NCBI RefSeq assembly: GCF_049720995.1
Contig: NZ_JBNASF010000025.1
Coordinates: forward strand, 1 to 22,808
DNA: 22,808 nucleotides
Reading direction: 5' to 3'
Source: Methanothermobacter sp049720995
GTDB taxonomy: Archaea; Methanobacteriota; Methanobacteria; Methanobacteriales; Methanothermobacteraceae
A program made the translations under genes and the position numbers. The notes beneath the pieces were generated by a model. The model was not told the origin of the DNA. It did not search any database and saw only the letters and a program-made list of their open reading frames with translations. This document shows positions 15,124 through 21,967 of the stretch, one piece after another. Position 1 is the stretch's first letter, and every line of letters begins with the position of its first letter.

Positions 15124-15531
15124 CTAGACGTTCTTGAGGGGTGCCTTGGCACCGCATGCCTCACACTTGAGGAGGGATATTCGCCCCTCCCTGATTATTC
15201 TTGTATCTGGCCTGTTGCATTCGTGGCATATGACGAATTTGTTGACGTAGTCTTCTATCCTCTCGTTTATGAGGAAGTGGGTGAATTTACCCTGAAGTAT
15301 GGCCCTTCCACCCTCAAGGTTACCTGCTGTACCCAGTTCCCTCAGAAGGAATTTCAGAAGGTGCTGGGGGTCCCTGTTGAGGGCATCTGCGACCTCCCTG
15401 AAGTTCTGTATGAATGTCCTGTTTCCCTGTATAACTGAGTACGCCTTTGGAACCTCAAAACGTTTTGTTTCAAATACCTCGGGGGGCAGCTGCTCTATGG
15501 CCCTTTCAAGTAATTTTTCGTAATCATCCAT
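15124..15531 (-). CDS. Translation initiation factor aIF2 beta subunit
   Basis: Beta subunit of the heterotrimeric aIF2 that delivers initiator Met-tRNA to the small ribosomal subunit. Full length at 135 residues: an N-terminal helix for contact with the gamma subunit, a central alpha/beta domain (GNRTFIQNFREVADALNRD, HLLKFLLRELGTAG), and a C-terminal zinc ribbon CHEC ... CEAC (Cys102, 105, 123, 126). The ATG at 15531 has a perfect GGAGGT 7 bases ahead. It is placed directly after mcm. Confidence 0.95.
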   Translation of the reverse strand: MDDYEKLLERAIEQLPPEVFETKRFEVPKAYSVIQGNRTFIQNFREVADALNRDPQHLLKFLLRELGTAGNLEGGRAILQGKFTHFLINERIEDYVNKFVICHECNRPDTRIIREGRISLLKCEACGAKAPLKNV

Positions 15532-15568
15532 AATCTATACCTCCGGTAAAAAGTGTGTAATGGAAAAT

Positions 15569-17569
15569 TCAGACCACCTTAAGGTATCCCCTGGCGGGCT
15601 CAAATATTGCGCCCTTATCCTTGAGGATCCTTATTAGTTCCTCAACCTTTTCCTCACTCACGTTATATCTATCCATCATCTCAGTTATAAGAATATTGGT
15701 GGGTGCCCTGCCACCGTAGTCCTCCTCGTATTCCCTTATGAGTTCAAGTAGCAGGCGGAACTTATCCCTCTCGGATTTGGGTGTTCTCCCCTCAACCTTG
15801 TCGATGTCTATCTTACCGGTCTCAGGGTCGTACCCCACCTGTTTCAGGCATGCCTGGGACAGCTTTATCGCCTTCCTGGCATCCTCCGCCTCCACATGTT
15901 CCTTGAGTTTTATCTTTGCACTGGCCTCTGAGAGTCGCACGAGGGCCTCCAGCTGCCTTGCTGTTATGGGAACCGGTGAGTCCTCATCGGCTGCGCTGGC
16001 CCTCATGGATACGTAGAAGTCCTCAAGGACCTGCATCGCCTCATCCGTCAGCACAGGTCTGACGTTCTTCCTTGCATAGGCTATGTACTTCCTCAGAAGT
16101 TCTGGATCGATTTCAAAGGGGGTGTGATCCTCCTTATGTGTTTTCAGGATGTGCCTTGCAAGTTCCCGGTCCTTCTCCTCATCAGGTTTGTCCTCAACAA
16201 CGAATATCAGGTCGAAACGTGACAGTATGGTTGATGGAAGATCTATCTGCTCTGCAATTGATTTGTAACTGTCAAATCTCCCGAATTTTGGGTTTGCAGC
16301 TGCCAGGACAGAGCACCTTGAGTTCAGGGTTGCCATTATACCTGCCTTGGCTATGCTTATGGTCTGCTGTTCCAGTGCCTCGTGGATGGCTGAGCGGTCC
16401 TCATCACGCATCTTATCCAGTTCATCCACACAGACATTACCCTTATCCCCCAGGACAAGGGCACCTGCCTCAAGGGACCATCCACCGAATTCATCCCTCA
16501 CAGCAGCGGCGGTAAGCCCGACCCCTGAGGTACCCTTACCGCTTGTGTATATTCCCCTGGGGGCCAGCTTTGAAACGTACTTGAGCATCTGGGACTTACC
16601 TATACCCGGGTCCCCGACTATGAGGATGTGTATGTCCCCACGGAGACGGGTCTTATCATCGAGCTCCTTCCCGGTCCCTCCAAAGAGCTGAAGGGCTATG
16701 GCCTCCTTGACCTCACGGTAACCGTGTATTGATGGGGCGGTGGACCTTATAATCTTCTCATATATGTTGGGGTCAGCTGCAAGCTCCCTTATCTTTTCCT
16801 CGTCCTCTTCACTTATCTGGAGCTCCTCAAACTCCTGTTCAAGGAACTCGGTGTAATTGCCGTATATGAAGTTCTTGAACCGCCGTGTCCTCTCATCCCT
16901 GACTGTCCTCAGTGTACCTGTGACCCTCACAATGTCCCCTGGTGTGAGGGTGTCAACCAGGTCATCCTCAAGTACGACGGTTATCTGGCGGGGCTGCTCA
17001 CCACCTGAGAGATTCTCAAGGGGTTCCTGGAGTTTCAGTGTCTGGGTGTCCAGGAACTCTGATTCGTCCTGAAGGAGCCTGAATGACCTTCCACCACACT
17101 CTGAGCAGAGTGATGGCTCTGTGATCATATTTGTGGACTGGCTGACCTCATGGAGCCTCATGCAGCCCCTGCACTCAAACACGGCCTTAACTATCCTTGG
17201 CCTTATCTCATCTGTCTTCCTCACAATACCGTCAACTGCAACGAATTTACCTATGAATTTACTCCGGAGCTCCCTGAGGGGTATGACGTTGCTGACCCCG
17301 CTGAACCTTATGTTGAGGTCCACATTCTTCCTGAGGGGATCTATGTTCCTTATGGCCTTCTGGGCGGCCCTTATCACATCGTCTGGTTTTTCAATGAGAA
17401 GGTCTGCAAGGTCGGGGTCGAACATTTCAAGGTCAAGGTAATCAACTTCAATTGATCGGACGTTGGGATACTTCTCTATGGACTCAAATACCCTGTCCTT
17501 GTACTCCTTAAGTGAAAAGAATTCCTCGAATTTTGTGAGTGTCTTGCTCTTATCCACGGTTTTCATCAT
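15569..17569 (-). CDS. mcm: MCM replicative DNA helicase
   Basis: Ring-shaped helicase that unwinds DNA at the replication fork. The N-terminal domain starts MMKTVDKSKTLTKFEEFFSL and carries the zinc finger CRGC ... CSEC and the OB-fold hairpin region. The AAA+ domain has Walker A VGDPGIGKSQ, Walker B VCVDELDKM, sensor-1 segment AAANPKFGRFD and the arginine finger STILSRFDLIF. A C-terminal winged helix follows (about 600-666). From memory it is near-identical to the well-studied M. thermautotrophicus MCM with scattered changes, such as CMRLHEV near the zinc site. No Shine-Dalgarno precedes the ATG at 17569, and a TATA box lies about 24 bp upstream, so the mRNA is probably leaderless. It heads the operon continuing into aIF2-beta, nmd3 and tyrS. 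Confidence 0.97.
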   Translation of the reverse strand: MMKTVDKSKTLTKFEEFFSLKEYKDRVFESIEKYPNVRSIEVDYLDLEMFDPDLADLLIEKPDDVIRAAQKAIRNIDPLRKNVDLNIRFSGVSNVIPLRELRSKFIGKFVAVDGIVRKTDEIRPRIVKAVFECRGCMRLHEVSQSTNMITEPSLCSECGGRSFRLLQDESEFLDTQTLKLQEPLENLSGGEQPRQITVVLEDDLVDTLTPGDIVRVTGTLRTVRDERTRRFKNFIYGNYTEFLEQEFEELQISEEDEEKIRELAADPNIYEKIIRSTAPSIHGYREVKEAIALQLFGGTGKELDDKTRLRGDIHILIVGDPGIGKSQMLKYVSKLAPRGIYTSGKGTSGVGLTAAAVRDEFGGWSLEAGALVLGDKGNVCVDELDKMRDEDRSAIHEALEQQTISIAKAGIMATLNSRCSVLAAANPKFGRFDSYKSIAEQIDLPSTILSRFDLIFVVEDKPDEEKDRELARHILKTHKEDHTPFEIDPELLRKYIAYARKNVRPVLTDEAMQVLEDFYVSMRASAADEDSPVPITARQLEALVRLSEASAKIKLKEHVEAEDARKAIKLSQACLKQVGYDPETGKIDIDKVEGRTPKSERDKFRLLLELIREYEEDYGGRAPTNILITEMMDRYNVSEEKVEELIRILKDKGAIFEPARGYLKVV

Positions 17570-17587
17570 GAAACTATATTATAACGA

Positions 17588-17599
17588 CATTATAAAACC
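17588..17599. promoter_or_regulatory. TATA element shared by mcm and the divergent 144-residue gene
   Basis: CATTATAAAACC reads as a TATA box on both strands. On the minus strand (GGTTTTATAATG) its centre is about 24 bp from the mcm ATG. On the plus strand it would start transcription near 17618, giving a leader of about 60 nt before the ATG at 17678. A second AT-rich run (ATATTATAAC at 17576-17585) could serve instead. Confidence 0.45.
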
Positions 17600-17677
17600 T
17601 TAATTGACTGCGCGAACCTAGCCCCAATGTATGAACATGAAGATTTTTTTCACAGGCACTGGATATAAGGTGAGATC

Positions 17678-18112
17678 ATGAAGAGATCAAGGATAAACCT
17701 CTTTAAGGTAACATCAATGACAATATCAATTCTGGGAGTGCTTCTCATAGCAGGTACCATACTGATATTTGCATATATAGGCGTCGATGCGGTATCTGAT
17801 GCCATATCAGGGAGTGTGGAAAAGGGTGCCGAGTACGATGAACTCGCAAAGCTCCAGAGCGATTACTCGACACTTAAGGTCCAGTATGACTCGGTTAAAA
17901 AGGAGGTTTACCAGAGGAACAACGATAACCTTACAAAGACGTACCTGAATGCTGAAATAGAACTTGTGAAGGCCAAATCAGCGATTGATGACGTTAAAAG
18001 TGCCCTGGAGACAAACAAACCAAAATCTGAGGTTGATGATCGCATAAAAATAGCTAAATATCAGCTTCAGGTCGCCTCACAGGCCCTGGATGATCTGAGG
18101 GCCCTCATGTGA
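17678..18112 (+). CDS. Small membrane-anchored helical protein, unknown function
   Basis: I do not recognise a family. Residues 1-11 are basic (MKRSRINLFK), followed by one strong membrane segment at about 13-36 (SILGVLLIAGTILIFAYIG). The rest, about 105 residues, is charged and heptad-like (LAKLQSDYSTLKVQYDSVKK) and should form one or two long helices, probably a coiled coil. It has no cysteines or catalytic motif. The basic N-terminus suggests the helical part lies outside the cell, but topology is not proven. The ATG has AGGTGA four bases ahead, a very good ribosome site. It diverges from mcm and converges with rlmE. A scaffold or envelope role is possible; nothing in the sequence decides this. 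Confidence 0.75.
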   Translation: MKRSRINLFKVTSMTISILGVLLIAGTILIFAYIGVDAVSDAISGSVEKGAEYDELAKLQSDYSTLKVQYDSVKKEVYQRNNDNLTKTYLNAEIELVKAKSAIDDVKSALETNKPKSEVDDRIKIAKYQLQVASQALDDLRALM

Positions 18113-18115
18113 ATT

Positions 18116-18190
18116 TAGTGGATGATTGTCTCCATTTTCATTTTCTGAGGCTCTGGACCTAATGGATGATTCTCTCCCATTTCCTTTTTC
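18116..18190. repeat. Degenerate direct repeat containing the end of rlmE
   Basis: The plus-strand sequences at 18116-18145 and 18160-18190 match closely (TAGTGGATGATTGTCTCC against TAATGGATGATTCTCTCCC, followed by a similar T/C-rich run), offset about 44 bp. The right copy encodes the C-terminal residues KRKWERIIH and stop of rlmE. The left copy lies beyond the stop and looks like a decayed duplicate of that tail. Confidence 0.55.
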
Positions 18191-18794
18191 CCTTGAAGTC
18201 CTGCCCCACAATGTACATCTCCGCGCTTGCCTTTCTTGATGAGGCCGGTTTTGTTGTTTTGAGTTTCCAGAAATCCTTCCTCATTTCCTTCATGACTTTA
18301 TCGAGTTCAGGGCCCTGAAATGCCTTGATAAGGATGTTACCCTTCCTTTCAAGGACCCTGTAGGCTATGTCAAGGACGTTCTCAACGAGATCCACTGAAC
18401 GGAGGTGGTCTATGTCCCTTATACCTGAAAGGGATGGGGCGGCGTCTGATATGACCACATCAGCCCTTCCACCAAGCTCCTCAATTATCCTCTCCTTTAT
18501 AGCAGGGTCTGTGAAGTCCCCCATTATGGCCCTGAAGTTTTCGGCCGGAAAACCCCTTATCCTCTGGAGATCAACTGCAACCACAAGTCCCTCCTCACCG
18601 ACCTTCTCAAGGGCGACCTGTGACCATCCCCCAGGGGCCGCACCGAGGTCAAGGACCCTGTAGCCCTTCCTTATCAGTTTGTAGCGGTTGTTGAGCTGCA
18701 GTAACTTGTAGGATGCCCTTGAACGGTAGTTCTCCCTCTTGGCACTTTTGTAGTAGTGGTCTCTTTTCCTTTCAGCCTGCCATCGTTTTCCCAT
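18159..18794 (-). CDS. rlmE: 23S rRNA 2'-O-uridine methyltransferase (RlmE/FtsJ family)
   Basis: SAM-dependent enzyme that methylates the 2'-OH of a 23S rRNA uridine in the A-loop (Um2552 in E. coli numbering). The catalytic tetrad is visible: Lys30 (SYKLLQL), Asp in ISDAAPS (about 117), Lys in ILIKAFQG (about 156) and Glu in SAEMYIVG (about 191). The SAM-binding motif is LDLGAAPGGWS (49-59). The length of 211 residues is normal, with no TRAM extension. The ATG at 18794 sits 6 bases after GGAGGT, which overlaps the stop codon of the phosphoesterase gene upstream; the two are translationally coupled. A fragment of its 3' end is duplicated just beyond the stop. Confidence 0.95.
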   Translation of the reverse strand: MGKRWQAERKRDHYYKSAKRENYRSRASYKLLQLNNRYKLIRKGYRVLDLGAAPGGWSQVALEKVGEEGLVVAVDLQRIRGFPAENFRAIMGDFTDPAIKERIIEELGGRADVVISDAAPSLSGIRDIDHLRSVDLVENVLDIAYRVLERKGNILIKAFQGPELDKVMKEMRKDFWKLKTTKPASSRKASAEMYIVGQDFKGKRKWERIIH

Positions 18795-18798
18795 GCTG

Positions 18799-19317
18799 TC
18801 ACCTCCTGAAGTTCAGTGATCTGCAGACAGGCGCCCCTGTCCTGATGATCCTGGCATCAAGTTTTTCATCGTCGATTTCAAGGATCATGACGCTCGGATC
18901 TGTGAGGCGGGGCACTGTAGGACTTCCTGGGTTGAGGAGGACCATGTCCTCAAGTTCGGTTATGAAGGGCTGATGTGTATGTCCGCTTATGAGGACATCC
19001 ACACCCAGTTCAAGCCCCAGGTACCTCAGCTGCTGGGTATCACCGCGGGGGTAAACCTCCCCATGTATTAGACCCACCCTGTATGATCCTATCTCAAATA
19101 CCCTGGATCTGGGGTTATCTATACCATATCGGCGGTCCATGTTTCCCTGAACGCACTCAACAGGTGCAAGGGTTTCAAGGTCACTCAGAACGTCCATTGA
19201 GGTGAGGTCACCGGCGTGGAGTATAAGTTCAACGTCCCTGAAGATTTCAAATACCGCCTCAGGGATTTCACCTGCCCTGTCGGGAATATGTGTATCTGAT
19301 ATAACACCTATTAGCAT
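18799..19317 (-). CDS. YfcE/MJ0936-family metallophosphoesterase
   Basis: Calcineurin-like phosphodiesterase/phosphatase with a dinuclear metal site. The ligands are Asp8 and His10 (ISDTH), Asp37 (HAGD), Asn59 (GNMD, where the family usually has GNCD), His85 (IHGE), and His113 and His115 (GHTH). At 172 residues it is the compact family form. The natural substrate is unknown; relatives cleave artificial phosphodiesters or cyclic nucleotides in vitro. I chose the ATG at 19317, preceded by AGGAG and opening directly with the core strand MLIGVISDTH. The in-frame extension to 19392 adds a non-conserved 25 residues. The stop overlaps the ribosome site of rlmE. Confidence 0.88.
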   Translation of the reverse strand: MLIGVISDTHIPDRAGEIPEAVFEIFRDVELILHAGDLTSMDVLSDLETLAPVECVQGNMDRRYGIDNPRSRVFEIGSYRVGLIHGEVYPRGDTQQLRYLGLELGVDVLISGHTHQPFITELEDMVLLNPGSPTVPRLTDPSVMILEIDDEKLDARIIRTGAPVCRSLNFRR

Positions 19318-19390
19318 TCTCACTCTCCTTATAAGATGTGGTTCTTGGAATGGATTCTCAGTTTTATCTTCTGAAGCAATAAGATTACGC

Positions 19391-19402
19391 ACTCATATAT
19401 CT
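19391..19402 (-). promoter_or_regulatory. Possible promoter of the phosphoesterase-rlmE pair
   Basis: AAGATATATGAG on the minus strand would start transcription near 19371, about 54 nt before the phosphoesterase ATG. It lies in the 241-bp gap between this gene pair and the V4R gene. Confidence 0.4.
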
Positions 19403-19474
19403 TTTTTATTTTTAAAATAAGTTTTCCAGGGTGGTGTCTGTATCTGGTCTGGGAATGAACTGTACCTTTTTCTC

Positions 19475-19525
19475 CCCTCTGGTCCCGGCGGTGTCTTTAT
19501 TCCTGGACTGGACCGGGACCCAGGG
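19475..19525. repeat. GC-rich inverted repeat in the V4R-phosphoesterase gap
   Basis: CCCT-CT-GGTCCCGG (19475-19488) pairs with CCGGGACC-C-AGGG (19513-19525): eight plus four base pairs with a small internal loop and a 24-nt apical loop. The remaining part of the 241-bp gap (19318-19558) holds the terminator and promoter listed separately and no gene that I can support. A transcript processing or regulatory hairpin is possible. Confidence 0.45.
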
Positions 19526-19537
19526 ACATTATGACAT

Positions 19538-19549
19538 AGAAAAATAAGG
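19538..19549 (-). terminator. Oligo-T terminator after the V4R gene
   Basis: On the minus strand CCTTATTTTTCT begins about 10 bp after the V4R stop codon. Short T-runs are typical archaeal termination sites. Confidence 0.45.
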
Positions 19550-19558
19550 GGCTGCTGG

Positions 19559-19990
19559 TCACCGTACAAATTCCTCAAATTCACAGGTACGGTCACCGAG
19601 GCCCCAGCACTTAACCTCACGGAGGTCAACGGGTCTCCCGCTCATTGATTCCAGTATTCCTGCAAGGAGACCCCCCTCAAAGTGACAGAGGGCCTTGCCT
19701 GAAGCGGGAAGCCCTGCACAGCTGAGGCACTCGTCGACCCTGAGTCGGTAGGGATTCTCTTCAAGAATTTCAAGTTCACCGACCCGGTTATCATGGAGGA
19801 ATTTCACGGCTTCCTCAGCGTTCTTCAGTCCCATGCTTCTTCCGAGGTCCTTACCACTCTTGTAGAGGATACCATTGGCCCCTTCACCTATGATGGAATA
19901 GGGCATGAACCTCAGTATCCTGAAGAGTTTTATATCTGTGGTGGTACCAAGGGATGGTCTTTCAGCCACAAGGTCTTCAACATCATACAT
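19559..19990 (-). CDS. V4R-domain protein
   Basis: Small soluble protein of the V4R (4-vinyl reductase) domain family, thought to bind small hydrophobic ligands; methanogens often carry several. Seen: the start of the fold (FRILRFMPYSIIGEGANGILYKSG), then the Cys-rich half: Cys88-x2-Cys91 (ECLSCAG), Cys102-His103 (CHFEGGLLAG) and Cys128 ... Cys136 (CWGLGDRTCEFE), the usual V4R ending. The cysteines may bind metal. The ATG at 19990 has GGTG with suitable spacing; two starts a few codons upstream overlap that ribosome site. It has no close enzyme neighbour to suggest a ligand, and promoter and terminator signals on both sides indicate a single-gene transcript. Confidence 0.82.
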   Translation of the reverse strand: MYDVEDLVAERPSLGTTTDIKLFRILRFMPYSIIGEGANGILYKSGKDLGRSMGLKNAEEAVKFLHDNRVGELEILEENPYRLRVDECLSCAGLPASGKALCHFEGGLLAGILESMSGRPVDLREVKCWGLGDRTCEFEEFVR

Positions 19991-20019
19991 ATTCATCACC
20001 TTTTAATAAGAAGTATGTG

Positions 20020-20035
20020 ATAATATTTAAAATTT
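20020..20035 (-). promoter_or_regulatory. Promoter of the V4R gene
   Basis: TTTTAAATATTATC on the minus strand is followed about 25 bp later by the GGTG ribosome site and the ATG at 19990, predicting a short leader of about 12 nt. Confidence 0.4.
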
Positions 20036-20049
20036 TATTATTACTTGGG

Positions 20050-20063
20050 GGGATAAAAAATTA
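20050..20063 (-). terminator. Oligo-T terminator after the DUF5518-like gene
   Basis: Five bases after the stop codon the minus strand reads AATTTTTTATCCCC, a run of six Ts, which is a good archaeal termination signal. Confidence 0.5.
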
Positions 20064-20067
20064 ATAA

Positions 20068-20424
20068 TCAGTCGCCGGCAAGGAAACCACCGATCGCACC
20101 ACCGATACCCATGAAGATCATTGAAACAAAGAGTAGTACCACCACAAGCAGTATGCCGGCGAATGCTCCGATGAACAGGCCTCCAAACCCTCCAAGGACG
20201 GCACCGGAGATTGTTAAGAGAACCGCTAGGACTATACCGCCAAAGGCACCGGCAACTGTGGCATTCCAGAACCCACCAGGGGCACCCTCCCCTGCCATGA
20301 GACCAACAACAAAGCCCGCGAGGAATAAGCCAAGGACAGAGGCCTGGTCAATAAACGGACTAAGGATGATCGGAAAAACAACTGCAAGTACGAATCCAGT
20401 AATGACAGCTCCCCACTTAACCAT
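20068..20424 (-). CDS. Glycine-rich integral membrane protein, DUF5518-like
   Basis: 118 residues almost wholly hydrophobic, with four likely membrane segments: about 5-22 (GAVITGFVLAVVFPIIL), 28-46 (ASVLGLFLAGFVVGLMAG), 56-84 (NATVAGAFGGIVLAVLL) and 88-115. Many GxxxG and AxxG pairs (GAVLGGFGGLFIGAFAG, GIGGAIGGFLAGD) suggest tight helix packing. The pattern resembles the DUF5518 family common in Methanobacteriales and halophiles, an assignment from memory. Function is unknown. The ATG at 20424 has GGTG five bases ahead. It diverges from the photolyase gene across 79 bp. Confidence 0.75.
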   Translation of the reverse strand: MVKWGAVITGFVLAVVFPIILSPFIDQASVLGLFLAGFVVGLMAGEGAPGGFWNATVAGAFGGIVLAVLLTISGAVLGGFGGLFIGAFAGILLVVVLLFVSMIFMGIGGAIGGFLAGD

Positions 20425-20470
20425 ATAAACACCATCATAGTTTATGTTATGCTATCCTAAAAAACTTTTA

Positions 20471-20481
20471 GATTTATAGAC
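20471..20481. promoter_or_regulatory. TATA element between the DUF5518-like and photolyase genes
   Basis: GATTTATAGAC reads as TTTATA on the plus strand, about 28 bp before the photolyase ATG at 20504 (leaderless or near it). On the minus strand it reads TCTATAAATC, giving a start near 20452 and a leader of about 28 nt for the membrane protein gene. No other TATA-like element in the 79-bp gap is as well placed. Confidence 0.45.
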
Positions 20482-20503
20482 ACCCCTTGACATAATATTA
20501 TAC

Positions 20504-21963
20504 ATGCCGGGGGAATCTATGGCTGTTGTCTTTCCACATCACCTCATGGAGAATCATCCCGCTGCAGAGAAAACATCAGACTTCCTGCTGGTGGAGGACC
20601 AGCTCTTCTTCGGAGACCCTGTATTCAGGTTGAGGTTCCATAAGAACAAACTCTTACTGCACAGGGCCTCCATGCGCTACTATTATGATCACCTGAAATC
20701 AAGGGGTCTGAATGTCAGCTACATAGATTACACGCCGGACCCTGACATGGAGTACCTCAGGGACCACCTTGAGGATATGAGCGGGTATACACACTGGAAA
20801 TCCTTGACCATGAACTTGAGAGGAGATTGGGGCGTCTCTGCAGTGAAACCGGCACAGAACTTGTTGAAATTGAGGGACCATTCATCTTCAGAAGGAGACT
20901 CATGGACAGTTATTTCAGGGATGGGAGGTTCTTTCTCACATCATTCTACATAAGGGAGAGGAAGAGACTCTCCATTCTCATGGAAAACTCGAAGCCTGAG
21001 GGTGGTAAATGGACCTTTGATCGGGAAAACAGGAGAAGGTTACCCGGGGGTATGAATATTCCAAAACCCATAGAACTGCCTGAAAACAGCTATGTGCGTG
21101 AGGCCAGAAGTTACGTGGCTGAACGCTTCCCTGATAACCCGGGATCCATGGAACACTTCAACTACCCCACAACCCACAGGGAGGCCAGGATATTTTTGAG
21201 GGATTTCACACAGAGAAGGCTCAGGAACTTTGGAAGCTACCAGGACTTCATATCCCGTGATGAGGCGTTTCTATTCCACTCTGTACTTTCTTCCTCACTC
21301 AACATCTGTCTTTTAACACCCATGGAGGTCCTGAAAGCAGCGCTATCTGCAGATGCACCCCTTAATTCTGTTGAAGGATTTGTGAGGCAGGTTATGGGCT
21401 GGAGGGAGTTCATAAGGGCAGTTTACATTTTGAGGGGGTCATATCAGAGGACCAGGAACTTCTTTAACCACGGGGGCAAACTGACAGATAAACTCTATCA
21501 TGGCAGAACAGGTCTTGAACCCTATGATACTGCAGTAAGGAGGGTTTTAACATTTGGATACACCCACCACATCGAGCGCCTCATGGTCATAGGTAACCTC
21601 ATGCTCCTCCTCGGCACAGACCCTGATGAGGTTTATCGCTGGTTCATGGAGATGTTCATAGACTCCTATGACTGGGTGATGGTCCCCAACGTATATGGCA
21701 TGAGCCAGTATGCCGATGGGGGGCTCATGGCAACCAAACCCTACATATCAGCATCAAACTACATCCTGAGGATGAGTGACCATTCCAGGGGCGACTGGTG
21801 CAGGGTCTGGGACTCCCTCTTCTGGACATTCTTAAGTGATAAGAGAACTTACATAGGTGAAAATCCCCGCATGAGGCTCCTCTACAGGTACCTTACAGAT
21901 GAGAAACTTGAGGACTTCCAGAGGGTTAAAAGAAGATTTTTAGATGGACTCAGAGGGTCCTGA
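20504..21963 (+). pseudogene. Iron-sulfur cryptochrome/photolyase family gene (FeS-BCP, (6-4) photolyase type), frameshifted
   Basis: FAD-binding light-driven repair or photoreceptor family. The first part (20504 to about 20780) has VVFPHHLMENHPAA, VEDQLFFGDP and FHKNKLLLHRASMRYYYDHL. The second frame (about 20775-21963) has YTLEILDHELERRLGRLC, then GGKWTFDRENRR, EGFVRQVMGWREFIRA, FGYTHHIERLMVIGNL, PNVYGMSQYADGG and KPYISASNYILRMSD. Each half alone is incomplete; a -1 shift at 20773-20790 joins them into about 486 residues. The four cysteines that hold the [4Fe-4S] cluster in this family seem reduced to one or none (TGLEPYDTAV and MSDHSRGDWCRVW). The shift may be a real mutation or a sequencing error. 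Start: ATG 20504 (leaderless) or ATG 20519 after GGGGGA. Confidence 0.8.
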
Positions 21964-21967
21964 TCGG

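Noticed and set aside
19393..19629. 78-codon minus-strand frame between the V4R and phosphoesterase genes
   Set aside because: Low-complexity Pro/Ser/Gly content, overlaps the V4R 3' end, has no ribosome site, and crosses the terminator and hairpin.
20773..20790. Programmed -1 ribosomal frameshift in the photolyase gene
   Set aside because: No slippery heptamer or downstream pseudoknot is apparent, and such shifting is unknown in this family.
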